Shown in pieces: positions 13,794-21,605 of a stretch of DNA of 41,932 nucleotides. Both the position numbers and the translations under genes were made by a program. The notes under the pieces are model-generated. The model was not told the DNA's origin. It did not search any database and saw only the letters and a program-made list of their open reading frames with translations. The stretch comes from Armatimonadota bacterium. Lineage in GTDB: Bacteria; Armatimonadota; UBA5829; DSUL01. Where the stretch lies: assembly GCA_020846715.1 (NCBI GenBank), contig JADLDK010000002.1, forward strand, positions 1 through 41,932, read 5' to 3'. Numbering within the stretch: position 1 is the stretch's first letter; each line of letters starts with the position of its first letter.

Positions 13794-14036
13794 GGGTTCT
13801 GGAGAAAGTTTTTGAGATTTTTTGAGCGTGCGGGCAGAAAATCTAACACCTCCAGAGCACTTAATACATGAGAGAGTTTCCCACCCTCCTCTCTCGCGCG
13901 CCCCGGGGCGTAACCCTAGACCGGGGCGCGCAGTTATTCGGTGGCATTCTCCTTCTCTCTGCGAGGGAGCTCAGGCGCCTGTTTTGGACCTTTTCGGACG
14001 CTTGGGCTTCCCCGCACTTTTTGATTGTGATCTGCT
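13794..14036. other. Non-coding region, candidate cos/pac
   Basis: No convincing gene. Two perfect hairpins abut: GAGAGAG/CTCTCTC (13870-13876/13889-13895) and GCGCGCCCCGG/CCGGGGCGCGC (13896-13906/13921-13931). No U-tract follows, so they are not ordinary terminators. A non-coding, palindromic stretch just before the small terminase gene is where cos or pac sites usually lie. An attP is the main alternative, since the integrase has no adjacent spacer. The late promoter should also be here, but I cannot point to a good one. Confidence 0.5.
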
Positions 14037-14450
14037 ATGTGTCGCTCAGAGGATGAAAAAGCCGCAGCGCTCGCGGCGCTAAAAGCCAACGGCGGTAAAT
14101 TGCGCAAGACCGCGCGGGACACGGGAATCCCGTTCAGCACCATCCAGAAGTGGCGAGACGAGTGTACGAAAAGCGGGTCACAGAAAAAAAACGACGCTGA
14201 GATTGCCCTGGCGGATCTCTACGAGCGGCTGGCGCGACAGGTCTGCGAGCTGCTACCGAGTGCCATGGCCAGCGCGGATGCGAGGGAGCTCGGGACGTTG
14301 CTCGGGATCCTGACCGACAAAATGCAGCTTTTGCGAGGAGAGCCAAACAATATCACGCAGCAGGACCACAACGTTGCCGGCCGAGTCGAGCTCGAGGTTG
14401 TTCGCGGCTACGGAGACTGGCTGGAGAATCGCCGAGAGCCTGAGGGCTGA
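14037..14450 (+). CDS. Terminase small subunit
   Basis: 137 residues. The N-terminal helix-turn-helix (AALKANGGKLRKTARDTGIPFSTIQKW) is the DNA-recognition fold of small terminases; a helical oligomerisation region follows. It would recognise the packaging site and load the large subunit. ATG 14037 follows in-frame stops; GTGATC upstream can pair with the 16S 3' end. The stop lies 77 bases inside the longest frame of the large terminase. Confidence 0.85.
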   Translation: MCRSEDEKAAALAALKANGGKLRKTARDTGIPFSTIQKWRDECTKSGSQKKNDAEIALADLYERLARQVCELLPSAMASADARELGTLLGILTDKMQLLRGEPNNITQQDHNVAGRVELEVVRGYGDWLENRREPEG

Positions 14451-16806
14451 CGCAGCTCGCCACCTGATTCCGTTTACGCTTTGGACGTTTCGCAAGTACC
14501 GGTTCGCGGCGCACCTCAACGCACTCGCCGAGGCGCTGGAGGCTGTGGACCGGGGCGAAATCAAGCGCCTGATCGTGGTTATGCCGCCGCGCCACGGGAA
14601 AAGCGAGCTGGTCAGCGTGCGTTTTCCGGCGTGGTGGCTCGGACGGCATCCGGATAAGCGTTTTGTCCTGGTCTGCTACGCTGCCGATCTCGCGGAGCGC
14701 CACAGCCGGATGGTCCGGGCGTGTGTCCAGAGTCCGGCTTACAGACAGGTTTTTGACGGCATGTCTATCGATCAGACGAGCCGCAGCGCACAGCAGTGGG
14801 ACCTGGCGGGGCGTCGCGGCGGGATGAAAGCAGTCGGCGTCGGAGGTCCGCTTACTGGGTTCGGCGCTGATTGCCTTGCTGGCAACACGTTGATCAAAAC
14901 GGAGTGCGGCTTGCGCACAATCCGTGAAATTACACGGGCAGGCTCGCCGGTTATGGTGCTAACATGTAACCATAAAACCGGCACACTTGAGTATCGCCTG
15001 GCGCGTCCTCACAAGCCGAGGCTAACGCTTGTGCTCTACACGATTACGCTCGCAAATGGCACAAAAGTGCAAGCGACGAAAGAGCATCCATTTTTTGTTG
15101 CCGGTCGAGGCTATGTCAGAGCCTCCAGTCTGGAGATCGGCGATGAAGTATATCTGTATTCGGTGCGGAGATGCGTTTCACGCCAAACCGAGCAAAAACA
15201 AAAAGTACTGCACCCAGCAGTGTTACGACGCAGCGCGGCGAGAGGCTGTGCCAGTGCTCACGTGCGACCATTGCGGGCACACCTTTACAGGTCCGCCGCC
15301 CGCCCACGTTGCTCGTGCAGAACGTCATTTTTGCTCCTGGGCATGTTACGCGACAGCAGAAAGCCAAAAGCACGCTCGGAAATGTCCCATTTGCGGAGGG
15401 CGAGTGCATCGAGGCTGCACTTATTGCAGTCCGCAGTGTTCGGGCATAGCCAAACGCAAAGCCAAGCCACCCTGCAAAATGTGTGGCCTCCCATGCACTC
15501 ACGGACGTCTCTATTGCAGCCGAGCTTGTGCGGACAAAGCTCATTCGCAAGACGTTGCGGGCGAAAAGAACGGCAGGTTTCAACACGGACAAGGGAGCGC
15601 GCCCTACAAAATGGGGTTTCGTTCGCAGACCCGGCGTGCCGTGATCGAACGCGACCGAGTTTGTCAGCATTGCGGCGCGGACAGTCTTCTCACGGTTCAC
15701 CATATCAACGAGATAAAACAGGACGATCGGCTGGCCAATCTCCAGCTTCTGTGCCGGCCGTGCCATATGCGATTGCACAAATTGAAAAATCCCACCTTGC
15801 CGCACCTGAAGAAGTCTACAACCTCAGCGTAGAAGGCAACGAAAACTTTTTCGCAAATGGCGTTTTAGTCCACAACTGCCTTTTAGTCGATGACCCGATC
15901 AAAAACCGGCAGGACGCGGACTCCGAAACGGTGCGCAACGCCGTGTGGGACTGGTGGACCTCCACCGCCTACACCCGGCTGGAGGACAATGCCGCGATTG
16001 TCGTGGTCAACACCCGCTGGCACGAGGACGATCTGACAGGGCGTCTGTTGGCGGCGCAGGGCACTGACCCGCGCGCCGATCAGTGGCACATCGTGCATTT
16101 CCCTGCGATCTCTGACGCTGGTGAGGCGCTCTGGCCGGAAAAATATCCGCTTGAAGAGCTGGAGCGCATCCGGGCCAACACCGGACCTTACGACTGGGAG
16201 GCGCTTTATCAAGGGCGTCCGGCGGCGCCCGAGGGCGCGATGTTCAAGCGCGCCTGGTTTCAGATTATCGACGAGCCGCCGCAGGGCTTGACCTGGGTAC
16301 GCGGATGGGACCTGGCCGCCAGCTCCAAAGAGACGGCCGACTATACGGCTGGCGCGCGTTGCGCGTTGGATGCCGACGGCAACCTGTTCATCTCTCACAT
16401 CGAGCGCCGGCGCCAGGAGTGGCCCGAGACCATTAAGGATATGGCGTTTCTGGCCTCGATGGGCGACCGGGGTTGCCGGTGGGGCGTGGAAACGCAAGGG
16501 TTTCAGCTCTCGGCGGTGCAGCAGCTTCTCTCAGACAACCGCTTTTCGGGAGTGGCGATTCAGAGCGTCAGGGCAGACCGTGACAAGGTGAGCCGCGCGG
16601 CCGCTTGGCAGAGTAGGGCAGCGGCCGGAAAGGTCTTTCTCATTCGAGGTGAGTGGAATCAGGCGTTTGTCGCGGAGGCGTGCGGCTTCCCGGTGGGAAA
16701 GCATGACGACCAGATCGACGCGGTCTCAATCGCATGGGAGCTGCTGACAGACGGATTTATCCAGCCGCGTGTTTACAGCGCGGAGGACTTTGACGAGGAC
16801 GAATGA
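14374..16806 (+). CDS. Terminase large subunit precursor with intein
   Basis: 810 codons from TTG 14374; other in-frame starts up to about 14440 are possible because this overlaps the small subunit. The extein ATPase domain has Walker A MPPRHGKS (70-77) and, after the intein, Walker B LLVDDP. The C-terminal RNase H-like nuclease shows GWDLAAS (Asp647) and HDDQID (777-782). Residues 167-501 are an intein; splicing would join ...GFGAD to CLLVDDP and give about 475 residues, the usual size for HK97-type terminases. Without splicing the ATPase core is broken just before Walker B, so packaging should depend on splicing. Residues about 260-465 of the precursor have no protein-like pattern because that DNA encodes the HNH gene in another frame. 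Confidence 0.93.
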   Translation: MPAESSSRLFAATETGWRIAESLRADAARHLIPFTLWTFRKYRFAAHLNALAEALEAVDRGEIKRLIVVMPPRHGKSELVSVRFPAWWLGRHPDKRFVLVCYAADLAERHSRMVRACVQSPAYRQVFDGMSIDQTSRSAQQWDLAGRRGGMKAVGVGGPLTGFGADCLAGNTLIKTECGLRTIREITRAGSPVMVLTCNHKTGTLEYRLARPHKPRLTLVLYTITLANGTKVQATKEHPFFVAGRGYVRASSLEIGDEVYLYSVRRCVSRQTEQKQKVLHPAVLRRSAARGCASAHVRPLRAHLYRSAARPRCSCRTSFLLLGMLRDSRKPKARSEMSHLRRASASRLHLLQSAVFGHSQTQSQATLQNVWPPMHSRTSLLQPSLCGQSSFARRCGRKERQVSTRTRERALQNGVSFADPACRDRTRPSLSALRRGQSSHGSPYQRDKTGRSAGQSPASVPAVPYAIAQIEKSHLAAPEEVYNLSVEGNENFFANGVLVHNCLLVDDPIKNRQDADSETVRNAVWDWWTSTAYTRLEDNAAIVVVNTRWHEDDLTGRLLAAQGTDPRADQWHIVHFPAISDAGEALWPEKYPLEELERIRANTGPYDWEALYQGRPAAPEGAMFKRAWFQIIDEPPQGLTWVRGWDLAASSKETADYTAGARCALDADGNLFISHIERRRQEWPETIKDMAFLASMGDRGCRWGVETQGFQLSAVQQLLSDNRFSGVAIQSVRADRDKVSRAAAWQSRAAAGKVFLIRGEWNQAFVAEACGFPVGKHDDQIDAVSIAWELLTDGFIQPRVYSAEDFDEDE
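14872..15876 (+). mobile_element. Intein in terminase, 335 residues
   Basis: Block A begins CLAGNTLIKTECG with Cys1. Block B is VQATKEHPFFV with the TxxH needed for N-S acyl shift. Block F is EEVYNLSVEGNENFF. Block G is NGVLVHN with the final His-Asn, followed by Cys+1. All residues needed for class 1 splicing are present. Blocks A and B occupy about the first 95 residues and F-G the last 30; between them no dodecapeptide or HNH is found in this frame. The endonuclease is instead in the +1 frame. The insertion is immediately before Walker B, a typical conserved intein target. Confidence 0.93.
15143..15832 (+). CDS. HNH homing endonuclease nested out of frame
   Basis: 229 residues in the +1 frame relative to the terminase. 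ATG 15143 has GGAG (15132-15135) seven bases upstream. Four tandem treble-clef knuckles of pattern CxxC...CxxxC (Cys 5/8/23/27, 41/44/64/68, 81/84/95/99, 111/114/125/129) lead to an HNH domain: CQHC (174-177), His186-His187, Asn199, CRPCH (204-208). The knuckles would give DNA specificity and the HNH cut an intein-less terminase allele, driving homing. The gene starts where block B ends and stops within block F, so it exactly fills the intein's endonuclease position but in another frame. Confidence 0.9.
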   Translation: MKYICIRCGDAFHAKPSKNKKYCTQQCYDAARREAVPVLTCDHCGHTFTGPPPAHVARAERHFCSWACYATAESQKHARKCPICGGRVHRGCTYCSPQCSGIAKRKAKPPCKMCGLPCTHGRLYCSRACADKAHSQDVAGEKNGRFQHGQGSAPYKMGFRSQTRRAVIERDRVCQHCGADSLLTVHHINEIKQDDRLANLQLLCRPCHMRLHKLKNPTLPHLKKSTTSA

Positions 16807-18266
16807 CGTTTTTAGAGCGCATTGGCAAAATCTTTCGTTTCTCGCAGAGCTTCACGCGCTTCGAGTTCTCCTGGGCTGAGCGTCACGGCTTGCGGGACAC
16901 CTCCGCACGGGCGAATCTCGAGCGCAACCGGGCCTACGTCTTTGCGTGCGCGTCACTCAACGCAAGCGTCTGCGCCAACGTGCCGTTGCGTTTGTACGCG
17001 CGTGGGTCCACCGAGCGCTTCCGGACCCGCGCTCTCGGCACATCCGAAAAAGCGTGGCTGAAAAGCGGCGCGCTCGCGGACACGCAGGACGCCGTTGAGG
17101 TTGTGGATCCTGAGCATCCGCTGTTGGACTTGTTGACCAAAGCCAATCCGGTCATGACCGGAGTTGAGCTGCGGGAGCTGAAGTTTTTGCACCAGGAGCT
17201 GACCGGAAATCACTATCAGCACGTGGAGACGCGGAGCGTCGGAGGCCGACAGGTGCCGGTGGCTCTGTGGCCGCTGCAGCCGCAGTACACCCGCGTGGTC
17301 CCGGACGACAAGCTCATCATCCGCGGCTACCTTTACGGCAAAGACGACAACAATGCGCAGGCGTACGGCGCCGATGAGATTATCCATTTTCGCTATCCGA
17401 ATCCTGAGAGTCTGATTATCGGCATGGCGCCACTTGAGGCGGTTGCGCAGGCAGCGGACCGCCAGCAGGCCAGAGCCGCGTATGCGGAGGCGCTTTTCGC
17501 CAACAACGCGCGGCCGGACTTTTTGATCAAATACAAGGGGCAGGTCCAGGCCGAGAGCCGGCGTGCGCTTTACGAGGACTGGGATCGGCGCTTCAAAGGT
17601 GTCCGCAAGGCGGGCAAGCCGGTCATTCTCGACCAGGACGGAGAGATCGTTACGCTGGCGATGACGCCCAGAGACGCCTATCTGGTTGAGGCTGCCGACA
17701 TGGACAAAGCAGAGATCGCTGCAGCATTTGGCGTCCCGTTGACGCTTTTGGAGATGAGCGACAGCAACAAGGCCAGTGCTATCGCCGGAGAGACAGGCTA
17801 TCTGCGCCGGGCTGTCGTCCCGCGCCTGATGCGTGATCAGGCTGTGCTCAACGAGATGCTCTGTCCGCTCTTCGATGGGCGACTGTTTGTGGCGTACGAA
17901 AATCCGGTTCCGGATGACGTGGCGCTGGATGTGATGCGCCACAGGACGTACGTGCAGATTGGCGCGATGAGCGTAAACGAAGTGCGTTCGGAAATCGGGT
18001 TGGAGCCAATAGAGGGCGGCGATACTTACGACACGGCCGCTTCTCGCTTTGAGCGCGCGCAGGCGATTGCGAGTCCCGAGAATTCTTTGGAGTCTGCGCC
18101 GAAGGCTCTTGGCGCGCACTCTCACGCTTGCACTTGCAGCGCATGTGAGTCCAAAGCACTCAATCCACCGCTGAGCGCCCAGGAGCGGATGCTGGCAACG
18201 CCGGTGCGTCAGTTTTACCGGGACTGGGGAGCTCAGATTGAGGCGCGGCTGCGTGGCCAAAGCTGA
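16803..18266 (+). CDS. Portal protein, HK97 family
   Basis: 487 residues, usual length for the family. The N-terminal region (NRAYVFACASLNASVCANVPLRLY) and the LEMSDSNKASAIAGETGYLR segment are typical of HK97-type portals. Twelve copies form the ring at the capsid vertex through which DNA enters. A cysteine-bearing stretch (SHACTCSACESKALN, about 440-455) just before the C-terminus is unusual for a portal. ATGA overlap with the terminase. Confidence 0.9.
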   Translation: MTFLERIGKIFRFSQSFTRFEFSWAERHGLRDTSARANLERNRAYVFACASLNASVCANVPLRLYARGSTERFRTRALGTSEKAWLKSGALADTQDAVEVVDPEHPLLDLLTKANPVMTGVELRELKFLHQELTGNHYQHVETRSVGGRQVPVALWPLQPQYTRVVPDDKLIIRGYLYGKDDNNAQAYGADEIIHFRYPNPESLIIGMAPLEAVAQAADRQQARAAYAEALFANNARPDFLIKYKGQVQAESRRALYEDWDRRFKGVRKAGKPVILDQDGEIVTLAMTPRDAYLVEAADMDKAEIAAAFGVPLTLLEMSDSNKASAIAGETGYLRRAVVPRLMRDQAVLNEMLCPLFDGRLFVAYENPVPDDVALDVMRHRTYVQIGAMSVNEVRSEIGLEPIEGGDTYDTAASRFERAQAIASPENSLESAPKALGAHSHACTCSACESKALNPPLSAQERMLATPVRQFYRDWGAQIEARLRGQS

Positions 18267-18954
18267 TGAGCTCTCACCGGTGCGTTTGTTGCCAGAGCCG
18301 CCGGTTGCCGTGTTTGGCGATGACAACGACTGGCTGTTTCTCCTCGGGATGCTCCTGGCCGCGTGGCAGGAGGGCATTGAGGCGGCGTATTCGCGTGGCT
18401 GGCAGACGGGTGTGAGCAAATTACCGGCAATAGATGAGCTGCCGGAGTCCGTGCGCGCCGCTGCGCGCCAAGCGCTGGCGAGATCAGCTCTGGATGACGC
18501 TTCCCGGCAGATGCTTCAGGACCACATGCGGCAGGCTTCTGAGCAAATCGCGGAGACTTTCGGCGCCCGGATGCAGGACGTAGTCGCACAGGCGAGTCAG
18601 GACGCGGAGAGTGTGCAGGATATTCTGGAGGAGATTCACGCGGAGGTAGAGCGCTTCGTTAATTCGCACGCGGAGCTGGTCGCGCGGACTGAAACCGTCT
18701 GGGCAGAGCGTGCGGGTGAGGTGTCGTTTTACAAAGCCGCGGGCGCTGTGCATTTGGTGTGGATTCATCATCCGGACGCCTGCCCGTTCTGTTTGGAGAT
18801 GGCCGGGAGGGTTACAGACATTGAGAGAGAGTTTTTCGCGCTCGGCGAGACGCTTACGGTGGAGGGTGCGACGCTCAACTTTGATTACTCCGACATTCGG
18901 CACCCGCCGCTGCACCCGGCCTGCCGCTGCACACTCCTGGCGCGCTGGGAGTGA
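18238..18954 (+). CDS. Head morphogenesis protein, MuF-like
   Basis: 238 residues from TTG 18238 with GGGGAG six bases upstream; GTG 18253 is an alternative. The C-terminal part has the MuF/SPP1 gp7 signature: HHPDACPFCLEMAGRV and PPLHPACRCTL, which bind metal. The N-terminal half is helical. Such minor capsid proteins follow the portal and are needed for head assembly or DNA ejection. Overlaps the portal gene by 29 bases. Confidence 0.85.
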   Translation: MRRGCVAKADELSPVRLLPEPPVAVFGDDNDWLFLLGMLLAAWQEGIEAAYSRGWQTGVSKLPAIDELPESVRAAARQALARSALDDASRQMLQDHMRQASEQIAETFGARMQDVVAQASQDAESVQDILEEIHAEVERFVNSHAELVARTETVWAERAGEVSFYKAAGAVHLVWIHHPDACPFCLEMAGRVTDIEREFFALGETLTVEGATLNFDYSDIRHPPLHPACRCTLLARWE

Positions 18955-18984
18955 AGCAAAGCCAATGAGAGGACTCAACACGAA

Positions 18985-20634
18985 ATGAGAGTGGCGCCGA
19001 AATCCGAAACCTTCAAGCGCGGTGTGACGGATCTTAATGCTTACTGCACAGCGCACAACTCTATCACCTTGGAGTGGGGCGACACGCCTTCGGCCGGTGC
19101 AAGTGCTGTCCAGATATGGCGCCGGTCGTGGGCGCAGGGAGACTCCTTTCAGAAAGTCGCAGAGGCGCTGATCACGGACTTCGGCTACATCGACAACGGC
19201 GTAGCTGAAGGCACGGTTTACACTTATGAGATCCGCACGTGTGGCTATGGAGGCACTCCTATCGCGTCGGAATGGATTACGGCGCAGACTTACAAGCGGA
19301 TCGCTACGTATCGCACGCCGTGCCTGGGCCCGGATGGCTCTGTCCTCACTATCGAGCAGGCCAGCTCCAATAAGCTTTTTCTGAGTACGAACAACGGAGA
19401 GACGTTCGCGCAGGTTAACACCACTTCACCCGCTTCGACGATCTGCCGGTCTTTGTTCATTGACAAAACGGGCGCGCTGTATTTTCCCGCTTCGGATGGG
19501 AGTGCAAACGGTGACGGGAAAGTTTACCGGATGTCGGCGGTCAACTCTTCGCCCAAGCCGTGTCAGAAGGAAGGCGGTGGCGATCTCGTTTTGAATCCGG
19601 GCGCCGTGAGCAACATAAAAGTAACTGCGGGCGGATCCGGCTACGCCACAGCGCCGACTGTCAGCCTTTCGGGTGGCAGCGGCACCGGCGCGACGGCTGC
19701 GGCGGTTGTTTCCGGTGGCGTCGTGACGGGGGTCAAGATTCTGACGAAAGGGTCTGGCTACACTTCAGCGCCCAGCGTGGGTTTCAGCGGCGGCGGTGGG
19801 TCAGGCGCAGCCGCCACCGCAAATATCAATACCAGCTACTGGTACGACCAGTGGGCGATGGATCAGGGAGAAGATGGAGAGGGCGGTCCGTGCTGGGTGA
19901 TTGTCGCGGGAACGCAAGGCGCGGGCAGCGCGACAGCCTTTGTCGTCTATCGTTCGACGGACGGTTTCACCTTCACGGCTAATGACCAGATCGCGAAGTC
20001 CAATCTGACCGGTCGTCACGGACATAACTGCAAGTGGGACCCGTACCGCAAGTGGTGGATGCTCACCACGGGTGACGGGATGGATGGCGCGTCGCGCGAT
20101 GGGAAAAAGCTTTACGTCAGCCGTGACGCGAAGTCGTGGATTGACGTGACGCCCTATTGGCAGAACCCGAATGACCCGGCGGCCAATACTACCGGCGGTG
20201 GCTTTACCGGCATGGCCTTCACGCCGCGCAAGATCATCCTGGCGACGGACTACATCACCTACAACCACATCGTCACTGCCGACGACGTGTTCGGGACCAA
20301 CAAGCGCATCGCTTACGCACCGACGCCCAACGGCGATTTCGACCGCCCGTTCTACGGTCTCAAGACGTTCGGTGACGATTCGGGCGAGGTTTGGGCGTGC
20401 GCTTACCGCGAGGTCGGCTCCCAGCAGAAGTATTCCTACACGCTGGTCAGCCTGGACCACGGCGAGAGCTGGCGAATGGTCCAGAAGGAATCCTCCAAAG
20501 ACCCGTCCTTCACGTCCGATGCCGATGTGGCGGTGTTGGCGTCCGGGGCCAACGCGTTCAACGTGGGCAAATACCTTTACACCTACTGCACTGACGGGGG
20601 CTTCATCGCCCGGTTCAGGAGACTCACTCCATGA
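18985..20634 (+). CDS. FN3 / sialidase-like structural protein
   Basis: 549 residues. Residues about 10-105 look like a fibronectin type III domain (SITLEWGDTP...YTYEIRTCGYGG). Then beta-propeller-like blades with Asp-box features (LFLSTNNGETF, YVSRDAKSW, VSLDHGESW) recall BNR/sialidase folds. An insert near 205-275 has two Gly/Ser-rich repeats (GSGYATAPTVSLSGG, GSGYTSAPSVGFSGG) of a tail-fibre type. No complete sialidase active site is obvious. Its place between MuF and protease genes is odd for an adhesin; a capsid-surface binding protein is likely. ATGA overlap with the protease. Confidence 0.65.
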   Translation: MRVAPKSETFKRGVTDLNAYCTAHNSITLEWGDTPSAGASAVQIWRRSWAQGDSFQKVAEALITDFGYIDNGVAEGTVYTYEIRTCGYGGTPIASEWITAQTYKRIATYRTPCLGPDGSVLTIEQASSNKLFLSTNNGETFAQVNTTSPASTICRSLFIDKTGALYFPASDGSANGDGKVYRMSAVNSSPKPCQKEGGGDLVLNPGAVSNIKVTAGGSGYATAPTVSLSGGSGTGATAAAVVSGGVVTGVKILTKGSGYTSAPSVGFSGGGGSGAAATANINTSYWYDQWAMDQGEDGEGGPCWVIVAGTQGAGSATAFVVYRSTDGFTFTANDQIAKSNLTGRHGHNCKWDPYRKWWMLTTGDGMDGASRDGKKLYVSRDAKSWIDVTPYWQNPNDPAANTTGGGFTGMAFTPRKIILATDYITYNHIVTADDVFGTNKRIAYAPTPNGDFDRPFYGLKTFGDDSGEVWACAYREVGSQQKYSYTLVSLDHGESWRMVQKESSKDPSFTSDADVAVLASGANAFNVGKYLYTYCTDGGFIARFRRLTP

Positions 20635-21470
20635 AAACACGAATGGCGCTTGGCAAACTGCTGACGATGCTGCCGCAGGATATTCAAAGTGGTGTCCAGG
20701 CGCGACTGGGAGACGAAGAGCATCCCGAGCTTTTGCGCAAGGCGCGGGCTTCGCAGCTCTCGATTGAGGACGGGGAGCGCGCCGCGATCCAGGTCATCTC
20801 TACGCGCGACGTGGACCGCGACGACGACATTATGGATCCGAAAGGCTGCGTCCTGGACGAATACCGACTCAACCCTGTTGTACTCTGGAATCACGACTAC
20901 TCGCAGCCGCCGGTCGCCAAGTGCGTGGACATCCGCGCCGACGCCGAGAAGATAACTGTCAAGTCCGTCTATGCGCAGACTCCCTTTGCTGAAGAGGTCT
21001 ATCAGCTCAAGCGCGAGGGCATTCTGCAGGCGGCCAGCGTCGGCTTCGTTCCGCTCGAAGTCGTTTACAAAGGCTCTGACGGTTGGGCGGACACGGTGAA
21101 TGAACTCAAAGAACGCTGGGGCGTGAACGCCAGATATTTCAGCGACGCGTGGCGTGTTATCAAGCGCTGGATGCTCCTGGAATACTCGGACGTGCCGATT
21201 CCGGCCAACCAGAACGCGCTCCAGGTGGCTGTGGGCAAGAGTATTGACGAAAAGCTTCTGCGGCAGTTGAAGGCAAACGCAACGGAAGTGGAAGCGGAGG
21301 AAACGCCACCACACACAGACGAAGCGCCGGCGCAGCCTGTGCGAAGTCTGGACGATATAAAAGTTTCGCCTGTGCGGATTGTTCCCGCCGGGCGTTTTGT
21401 CTCCGTGCGCGAACGGCCGGTTGAGGCCGACGTGCTGGAGGCTATTTACCGGCGTCAGGGGAGACTCTGA
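20631..21470 (+). CDS. Prohead protease, HK97 (S78) family
   Basis: 279 residues. VISTRDVDRDDDIMDP, NPVVLWNHD (His88) and ILQAASVGFVP (Ser136) match the HK97 prohead serine protease with its His-Ser catalytic pair. It would digest the scaffold part of the capsid protein before expansion. The C-terminal 80 residues are a Pro/Glu-rich extension. It lies just upstream of the capsid gene as usual. Confidence 0.9.
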   Translation: MKTRMALGKLLTMLPQDIQSGVQARLGDEEHPELLRKARASQLSIEDGERAAIQVISTRDVDRDDDIMDPKGCVLDEYRLNPVVLWNHDYSQPPVAKCVDIRADAEKITVKSVYAQTPFAEEVYQLKREGILQAASVGFVPLEVVYKGSDGWADTVNELKERWGVNARYFSDAWRVIKRWMLLEYSDVPIPANQNALQVAVGKSIDEKLLRQLKANATEVEAEETPPHTDEAPAQPVRSLDDIKVSPVRIVPAGRFVSVRERPVEADVLEAIYRRQGRL

Positions 21471-21605
21471 GGCCGGGCTAGCCAGTCTGAGTGGAAGCGC
21501 AAAGTGCGCCGAAGCGGTGCAGGGGTTTTGTTATCTCAGCCGTGTATCGGAGGCGGGCGCTAGCGTCGATTCGGCTAAGAACGCAACGACTAGCGAGGTA
21601 ACAAA

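Noticed and set aside
13822..14082. Two overlapping plus-strand frames of 86 and 62 codons before terS
   Set aside because: They read through the two perfect hairpins, have Arg/Pro-rich products, and overlap the small terminase start in other frames. The hairpins argue for a DNA or RNA site.
14872..15876. Group I or II intron instead of an intein
   Set aside because: Conserved intein blocks A, B, F and G are all in frame with correct splice residues, and the frame is open throughout.
16953..18419. 488-codon open frame antisense to the portal gene
   Set aside because: It mirrors a well-supported portal gene; its translation is Arg/His-rich without family motifs. Long antisense frames are common in this GC-rich DNA.
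19801..20640. 279-codon antisense frame under the FN3/sialidase-like gene
   Set aside because: Shadow of a real gene in a GC-rich region; no ribosome site or motif.
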